In this document: in pieces, positions 59,491 through 64,000 of the stretch | Layout of the letters: each line of letters starts with the position of its first letter | How positions within the stretch are numbered: position 1 is the first letter of the stretch | Source: Roseateles sp049532965 | GTDB lineage: Bacteria; Pseudomonadota; Gammaproteobacteria; Burkholderiales; Burkholderiaceae_C | DNA length: 64,000 bases | Assembly (NCBI RefSeq): GCF_049532965.1 | Contig: NZ_CP186694.1 | Location: 186,001 to 250,000 of the forward strand | Reading direction: 5' to 3' | Notes under the pieces: generated by a model | Told to the model about the DNA's origin: nothing | Seen by the model: only the letters and a program-made list of their open reading frames with translations | The model's database searches: none | Translations under genes and position numbers: made by a program

Positions 59491-60849
59491 TTGAGTTCCT
59501 CCAACGCCCTGAACCACACCCTGAGCCTCAGCGAACTGGAATCGCTGCTCACCATGCTGTCCCGGCCGCGCGCGCTGGTCGAGGTCGGCATGGTCGTCGC
59601 CTGCCTGGCGCTCTCCTGGCTGATCGTGCACGGCATCAGCCGACGCATGACCGTCTCGCCCGGCCACCAGTCGGTGCTGCTGGGGCAGCGCGTCTTCGAC
59701 GGGGTGCTGTTCCCCGTCATCGCGCTGCTGCTGGCGCTGGGCGCGCGGCGGCTGATGCCGTTGATCGGCGAGCCTGTCGCGCTGTTCCGGCTGGTGATCC
59801 CGATCCTGCTGTCGCTGGTGGTGATCCGGCTGGTGGCGCGCGTGCTGCGCGCCACGATGCCCGAATCGGGCGGCATCCGCTTGCTCGAGCGCACGGTCTC
59901 CTGGTTCGCCTGGCTCGGCTCGATCCTGTGGATCGCCGGCCTGCTGCCGCTGCTGCTGGACGAGCTCGACCGCTATCCGCTGACCTTCCTCGCGAAGAAG
60001 GGCCAGCCCACGCCGACCGTCTATGACCTGCTGATCGGTGCCCTGCAGGTCGGCGGCGTGATGATCGTCGTGCTGTGGCTCTCCTCGGTGGCGGAGTCGC
60101 GGCTGCTGCGGGGCAAGGCGGTGGTCGACCTGTCGATGCGCAAGATCGCCGTGAACCTGACGCGCACGCTGCTGCTGGTGGTCGGCGCGATGGTCTCGCT
60201 GAACATGGTGGGCCTGGACCTGAGCGCGCTGTCGTGGCTGGGCGGCGCGGTCGGTGTGGGCCTGGGTTTCGGCCTGCAGAAGATCGCCGCGAACTACGTG
60301 TCCGGCTTCATGATCCTGGCCGAGCGCTCGCTACGGATCGGCGACATGGTCAAGGTCGACAACTTCGAGGGCCGGATCAGCGACATCAAGACCCGCTACA
60401 CGGTGATCCGCGCGCTCAACGGCCGCGAGGCGATCGTGCCGAACGAATCGCTGATCACGACGCGCGTCGAGAACCTCTCGCTGGCGGATCCGCAGGTGAA
60501 CGTGACGACGGTGGTCCAGGTGGCCTATGGGACGGACGTGGATGCGCTGTTCCCGCAGATCATCGAGGAAGTGCAGCGCGTGCCCCGCGTGCTGTCGGAT
60601 CCCGCGCCTGCGGTGACGCTCAGCAACTTCGCGGCGGACGGGCTGGAGCTGACGATCGGCTTCTGGATCTCCGATCCGCACAACGGCCAGGGCGGTGTGC
60701 GCTCCGAAGTGAACCTCACGATCCTGCGCCTGCTGAACCGGTTGAACATCGACATCCCATTCCCGCAGCGCGTGGTGCGGACGGTCGCCGAAACGCCTTC
60801 GCCGCCAGCGGGCCCTCGCCCGGAAACGCGAGCGAGTGGTTTGATCTGA
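59491..60849 (+). CDS. MscS-type mechanosensitive ion channel
   Basis: The protein has 452 residues from a TTG start, the first possible start after an in-frame stop at 59461. Several membrane helices are followed by the pore-lining region LSALSWLGGAVGVGLGFGLQ and KIAANYVSGFMILAERSLRI, then the beta domain (GDMVKVDNFEGRISDIKTRY) and the alpha/beta C-terminal domain (VAYGTDVDALFPQIIEEVQR). It opens under membrane tension to release solutes. It is the last core-like gene before composition changes. Confidence 0.92.
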   Translation: MSSSNALNHTLSLSELESLLTMLSRPRALVEVGMVVACLALSWLIVHGISRRMTVSPGHQSVLLGQRVFDGVLFPVIALLLALGARRLMPLIGEPVALFRLVIPILLSLVVIRLVARVLRATMPESGGIRLLERTVSWFAWLGSILWIAGLLPLLLDELDRYPLTFLAKKGQPTPTVYDLLIGALQVGGVMIVVLWLSSVAESRLLRGKAVVDLSMRKIAVNLTRTLLLVVGAMVSLNMVGLDLSALSWLGGAVGVGLGFGLQKIAANYVSGFMILAERSLRIGDMVKVDNFEGRISDIKTRYTVIRALNGREAIVPNESLITTRVENLSLADPQVNVTTVVQVAYGTDVDALFPQIIEEVQRVPRVLSDPAPAVTLSNFAADGLELTIGFWISDPHNGQGGVRSEVNLTILRLLNRLNIDIPFPQRVVRTVAETPSPPAGPRPETRASGLI

Positions 60850-60887
60850 CACCACCGGTGTTGCTTGAGAGCATCCTGCAGAAGTGA

Positions 60888-61097
60888 GTGAATTCGGTGC
60901 CTGGTCTCTACTTCTACTACTGTGATGAAGTTCAAAACGGGCTCCTCGAGTTGGCTATCTTCCCTGAGACAAGCACGCAACTAGACGAGGCGCTGAGTGA
61001 ACGGCCGTGGTCAACCGTTGAGCGCGACATCGCAGCAGGTAACAGGGTTCGGTCGCTGCTCGGTGCGTCACCTCTTCAACTCGGCGTCCCGTACTGA
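60888..61097 (+). CDS. Short ORF of 69 residues, possible gene fragment
   Basis: A GTG immediately after an in-frame stop opens a frame reading VPGLYFYYCDEVQNGLLELA and PETSTQLDEALSERPW. The composition is protein-like and less GC-rich than the MscS gene. There is no convincing ribosome-binding site, and no family is recognised. It may be a small gene or a remnant at the edge of the accessory segment. It converges on the TcmP-like gene. Confidence 0.3.
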   Translation: MNSVPGLYFYYCDEVQNGLLELAIFPETSTQLDEALSERPWSTVERDIAAGNRVRSLLGASPLQLGVPY

Positions 61098-61151
61098 TCC
61101 TGAAGGTCAGATCCCTCCAGGCGGCGATTTTTCGTAATCTGGCTATACCGC

Positions 61152-61994
61152 TCAGACAAGCTTGCTCAGGATGTCTCGGTGAACGCGCTTGGCCAGGCCG
61201 ATAGCCTTCGGCGACGGGTTGGTCACTGCGAAGTACAGTGCGAAGAGCGGCGGGCCCTTTGGACCCGCCAGCAACTGCGGGTCCGCGACGTACGGGAACA
61301 AGCTCCTTAACCGTTCCGTGGTGAACTGGACGATGTCCTTCCAGCCCGTCGCTCGGGTGACCCTGGGCTCATCGAAAAAGTCGGGCTGCTCTTGCTGGTA
61401 GAGGGCATGCCGCCATCCATCCGTGCCAAGAAAATCGGTCAGCTTCTTGGCCTTGCCCTCGTCGATCCGGCTCTGATCCACAGCCGCTTGGCGAAACAGT
61501 CCGCTGACGCTCACCAGGAAGAAGACGTCGAGCGCATGGGTGTCATTGATCTGCCGGAGCATCGACCAACTGCACTGCAGCCCGTAAGGGTCGAGGAATA
61601 GGACGCCCCGAGTCTTCTTCCAGTTGTAGGCCCGCAGCGCGCTTGGCAGCGAATCTGACGCGCTGAGATTGGATATCTGCACGCGGTCACCGTTCGGATG
61701 AGCGGCCTTGAGCTTGAGCAGTTCCTTGTAGTGCTTGGGCTTCTTTTCGATGAACTGCAGCCTGTGGAACGGTGGCATGCAGTCCAAGGCGATCTTGGCC
61801 GATCCGTCGATTTGCTCTTCACCGCTAGCCCCGCCGCGGATCGTGCAACGACCAGTCCCAGCGAACGCGTCGATGTAGACCAGCTCGAAGGGCTGCCCCT
61901 TCAACGCGGTCGTATAGAAATTGAGGTACTGGCGCAGCACATGCAGCTTGTCCGCCGTCCAAACGCCGCCGAAGCGGTGTGAAAAGCCTGTCAC
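61152..61994 (-). CDS. Three-Cys-motif partner protein TcmP (second copy)
   Basis: The protein has 280 residues. The N-terminus (SHRFGGVWTADKLHVLRQYL) and VYIDAFAGTGRCTIRGGASG resemble a Rossmann methyltransferase-like fold, and VLFLDPYGLQCSWSMLRQI matches the DPY segment of the TcmP family. TcmP proteins are encoded next to three-Cys-motif (DUF5131) proteins and have no established function. It starts 13 bp after the stop of the other TcmP-like gene in the same operon, and its sequence is clearly different from that paralogue. Confidence 0.85.
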   Translation of the reverse strand: MTGFSHRFGGVWTADKLHVLRQYLNFYTTALKGQPFELVYIDAFAGTGRCTIRGGASGEEQIDGSAKIALDCMPPFHRLQFIEKKPKHYKELLKLKAAHPNGDRVQISNLSASDSLPSALRAYNWKKTRGVLFLDPYGLQCSWSMLRQINDTHALDVFFLVSVSGLFRQAAVDQSRIDEGKAKKLTDFLGTDGWRHALYQQEQPDFFDEPRVTRATGWKDIVQFTTERLRSLFPYVADPQLLAGPKGPPLFALYFAVTNPSPKAIGLAKRVHRDILSKLV

Positions 61995-62007
61995 ATCGCT
62001 TCCTTCG

Positions 62008-63297
62008 TCATGCCAGAGAGAAGTCGGACGGCAGCAAGATCAGTGATCGCTGCCGACGCAGTCGCAGCACATGATCAGCCTGGAGCGCTTTGCGCACGTT
62101 GCGCAGGCTACCGTTGTTGCCGACCACTTCCACCTCGCGTTCGCGAACCAGCGCGAGCACTGCCTTTTCAAACATCGCTTCAGTCACCGGAGTCGAGTTC
62201 ACGCGCTCCACGAAGAAGTCCTTGAAGCGGACACCATCTGGCGCTGCGGAAAGCGCCTCTGGGATCTGACCCATCATGGCGCTGCGGCTGGCTTGGCTTG
62301 CCGCGTCGTCGAACTCAAACGCCGCCTGCTGCCGCTCGTCGTCATCAATACGCGCGGCGTAGCCGGTGCTGAACATGTCGAAGCCGGCAGCGCCGTAGTG
62401 CACGAAGTGGTTGTGATGTCGCCAATGAGCCGTAGCCATGACGTCGCGCGCCTTCCAGTGTTTGGACAGGTGCAGAAGCCAGAAGTCGCCGTGGCCCTTG
62501 TCCGGTCGGATGAAGAACGGCGTGAAGAAGGTGGCCCCCGATCCTTCGGTCAGGCGCTGGTACATATTCGCCTGGACGCGCACCCGCCAGCCAGGCCCTC
62601 GCTGGCGTTTGTCCATGTCGGCGGCCGACACCACATCCAGCAGCCCCGTCTTACGTTCGAAGCGCTCAACGTTGGTCTGATTCAGGTAGTTCAGCAGCGA
62701 GTCGATGTTGAAGGTGAGGATCACCTCCGCCTGCCGCAGCTTCGTGAAGATCTGGCTCAGCACCGGCAGGGGAACCTGGATGTAGCCATACTGATCGAGC
62801 ACAAAGAGCGATCGGCCTGACCGGGGCGACCGGCGCTGGACTTCGGCAATCACCGCCTCGGCCTTGGAGGAAAAATCTCCGACGAGCAGTTGGACGGCTC
62901 CTGTAGCCAGGTGCTGGCTGTAGCCTTCCTCCTCGAGGACCTTGCGCAAGTGGGCGACGGCGGACTTGTCCTTGTCGATGCAGATCAACTTGACGTCGAA
63001 GGCAATGTCCTTGCGTCGTTGCTGTTCGACCATGACCCGCGTCTTGGCAGCTTCGATCGCCTTGAGGATTACAAGCGGCGATCCAGGCATCACGATGCCA
63101 GCCTCGCTCAAGTAGCGCCCACCGCCGCAAAAGCCGTCGACCACGGTGAGTTGGATCTTGTCCTGCCTTGGTGACGCAACGAGCGTCAGGAAATAGTCCA
63201 CCAGATAGTCGCGCAACAGCGAATGCTTGACTTCGCTGTGCCGAAGCAACTCCGGCAGCGTCCCTCCCCAGGACCATTCGTAGTGATTGACGGGCAT
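62008..63297 (-). CDS. Three-Cys-motif partner protein TcmP (first copy, long form)
   Basis: The protein has 429 residues. The N-terminal W-rich start (MPVNHYEWSWGGTLPELLRH) and KHSLLRDYLVDYFLTLVASP are followed by LTVVDGFCGGGRYLSEAGIV (nucleotide/SAM-type loop), SLFVLDQYGYIQVPLPVLSQ (D-x-Y-G segment) and LTFNIDSLLNYLN. The C-terminal 130 residues contain a winged-helix-like end (KALQADHVLRLRRQRSLILL). This is the long TcmP type. It lies 99 bp after the DUF5131 gene. Function unknown. Confidence 0.82.
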   Translation of the reverse strand: MPVNHYEWSWGGTLPELLRHSEVKHSLLRDYLVDYFLTLVASPRQDKIQLTVVDGFCGGGRYLSEAGIVMPGSPLVILKAIEAAKTRVMVEQQRRKDIAFDVKLICIDKDKSAVAHLRKVLEEEGYSQHLATGAVQLLVGDFSSKAEAVIAEVQRRSPRSGRSLFVLDQYGYIQVPLPVLSQIFTKLRQAEVILTFNIDSLLNYLNQTNVERFERKTGLLDVVSAADMDKRQRGPGWRVRVQANMYQRLTEGSGATFFTPFFIRPDKGHGDFWLLHLSKHWKARDVMATAHWRHHNHFVHYGAAGFDMFSTGYAARIDDDERQQAAFEFDDAASQASRSAMMGQIPEALSAAPDGVRFKDFFVERVNSTPVTEAMFEKAVLALVREREVEVVGNNGSLRNVRKALQADHVLRLRRQRSLILLPSDFSLA

Positions 63298-63396
63298 CTG
63301 GCACCGAGGCTTCTATGGCCGCAGTTGGCTATGACGCCCCAACTGTGCCCGACAGCGATGAACTTGTGAAACGACCCGTCGCGCCGGGATCACAGT

Positions 63397-64000
63397 TCAG
63401 AGCTGCGTGGCAACGGCTTCCGGCATCTCATCCCACGTGCGGCCCTCCAGGACTCGGCCATTAGCACTCTTCGCGCGCTTCTTGCCGTCGGCACCCCAGC
63501 CACCCCACTGCTTGAAGAAGAATGCGACGTTCTGCGCTTCACATTGCTGCTGGACGTTCAATGCCCAGGCCCGATGCATGGGACGCGCCTTCGGGCCGGA
63601 CTCACCACCGACGATCACCCAATGGATGTCGTGTAGGTCGAGGGCGCCAACATCTTCAAGAAGCGGCTCTACCGACAGGAAGCGGATGCGCGCCGGTACC
63701 TTGCGCAGATGGTCAATCCGCGGCACGCCGTACTTCTTGTCCTCCACAGACACGCCCAGCCACGCATTGGGTGGGACTTGCCTGGTTCTGAAGAAGCGCG
63801 CCATGCGGGCGGCGCGCTTGGTCAGGATCTGATAGGTGTGCTGCGGGGTCCGCTGGACGACGTCGAAGACGCGCTCGATGTAGGCGTCAGGCACCTTCTC
63901 GTGGAAGAGGTCGGACATGGAGTTCACGAAGTAGACCGTCGGCTTCTTGCGCTTGATCGGGTCTTCCAGCCGTTCCGGCAGGACCGTGAGCGCGAATCCG
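63397..64000 (-). CDS. DUF5131 (phage Gp37/Gp68-type) protein, 5' end beyond window
   Basis: The frame is open to the window edge, giving the C-terminal 200 residues. PTVYFVNSMSDLFHEKVPDA, QILTKRAARMARFF, NAWLGVSVEDKKYG and IVGGESGPKARPMH with AFFFKQWGGWG are family hallmarks. The N-terminal three-Cys motif of this radical-SAM-like family should lie to the right of base 64000. It is the first visible gene of the leftward operon with two TcmP-like partners. Confidence 0.88.
   Translation of the reverse strand, partial: GFALTVLPERLEDPIKRKKPTVYFVNSMSDLFHEKVPDAYIERVFDVVQRTPQHTYQILTKRAARMARFFRTRQVPPNAWLGVSVEDKKYGVPRIDHLRKVPARIRFLSVEPLLEDVGALDLHDIHWVIVGGESGPKARPMHRAWALNVQQQCEAQNVAFFFKQWGGWGADGKKRAKSANGRVLEGRTWDEMPEAVATQL

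Overview
The window is GC-rich chromosomal DNA from a betaproteobacterium of the order Burkholderiales. Protein style and gene order suggest the Roseateles/Mitsuaria/Rubrivivax group, but this is inferred from recognised families and not from any search. Genes are dense on both strands. I see no rRNA, tRNA, CRISPR array, transposase or integrase. One structural RNA, the 4.5S SRP RNA (ffs), can be identified by its conserved core and fold.

Layout. 1-9.0 kb: a truncated FecR-like/DUF6600 protein, a DUF481 outer-membrane protein, a large propeller-type sensor kinase, a secreted CE2-like esterase, and a tautomerase/MBL-fold pair facing a MocR regulator across a 30-bp gap. 10.7-17.6 kb: a homogentisate catabolic operon (MBL-fold protein, FAD hydroxylase, DUF2783, hmgA, fahA) divergent from an IclR regulator, with a readable promoter and candidate operators. 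17.7-21.5 kb: a leftward run that starts with a double-glycine-leader bacteriocin-like gene and a small membrane protein, then isochorismatase, divergent Nramp and TPR-GNAT genes. 21.8-33.4 kb: mostly housekeeping and accessory genes (tesA, ybbA-like ATPase, DUF2062, PpiC, BolA, yciB, msrB, selO, MCP, ferredoxin, EamA, LysE, AraC, SH3 lipoprotein).

33.4-39.5 kb is an accessory region to the left of ffs. The 3' end and terminator of ffs are repeated: one identical 88-bp copy at 36.8 kb and a diverged copy at 34.3 kb. These enclose two non-homologous modules. One has a secreted ricin-lectin/TIM-barrel-like protein and a decayed dsbC remnant. The other has unrecognised, lower-GC genes. This looks like stepwise accretion at the ffs 3' end.

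39.7-60.8 kb is core genome with a few unknowns: a structured leader over a small unknown gene, a HEPN-type protein with an unknown partner, an AIR-synthase-like protein, dnaX-ybaB-recR, mltD-gloB-methyltransferase-rnhA, a dCMP deaminase-like gene, mltB, the MoxR/DUF58/transglutaminase operon, an HDAC-like amidohydrolase and an MscS channel. From about 60.9 kb to the right edge lies a leftward accessory operon: a DUF5131 (Gp37/Gp68-type) protein cut by the window edge, followed by two different TcmP-like (three-Cys-motif partner) proteins. This operon is the strongest candidate for an undescribed multi-gene system.
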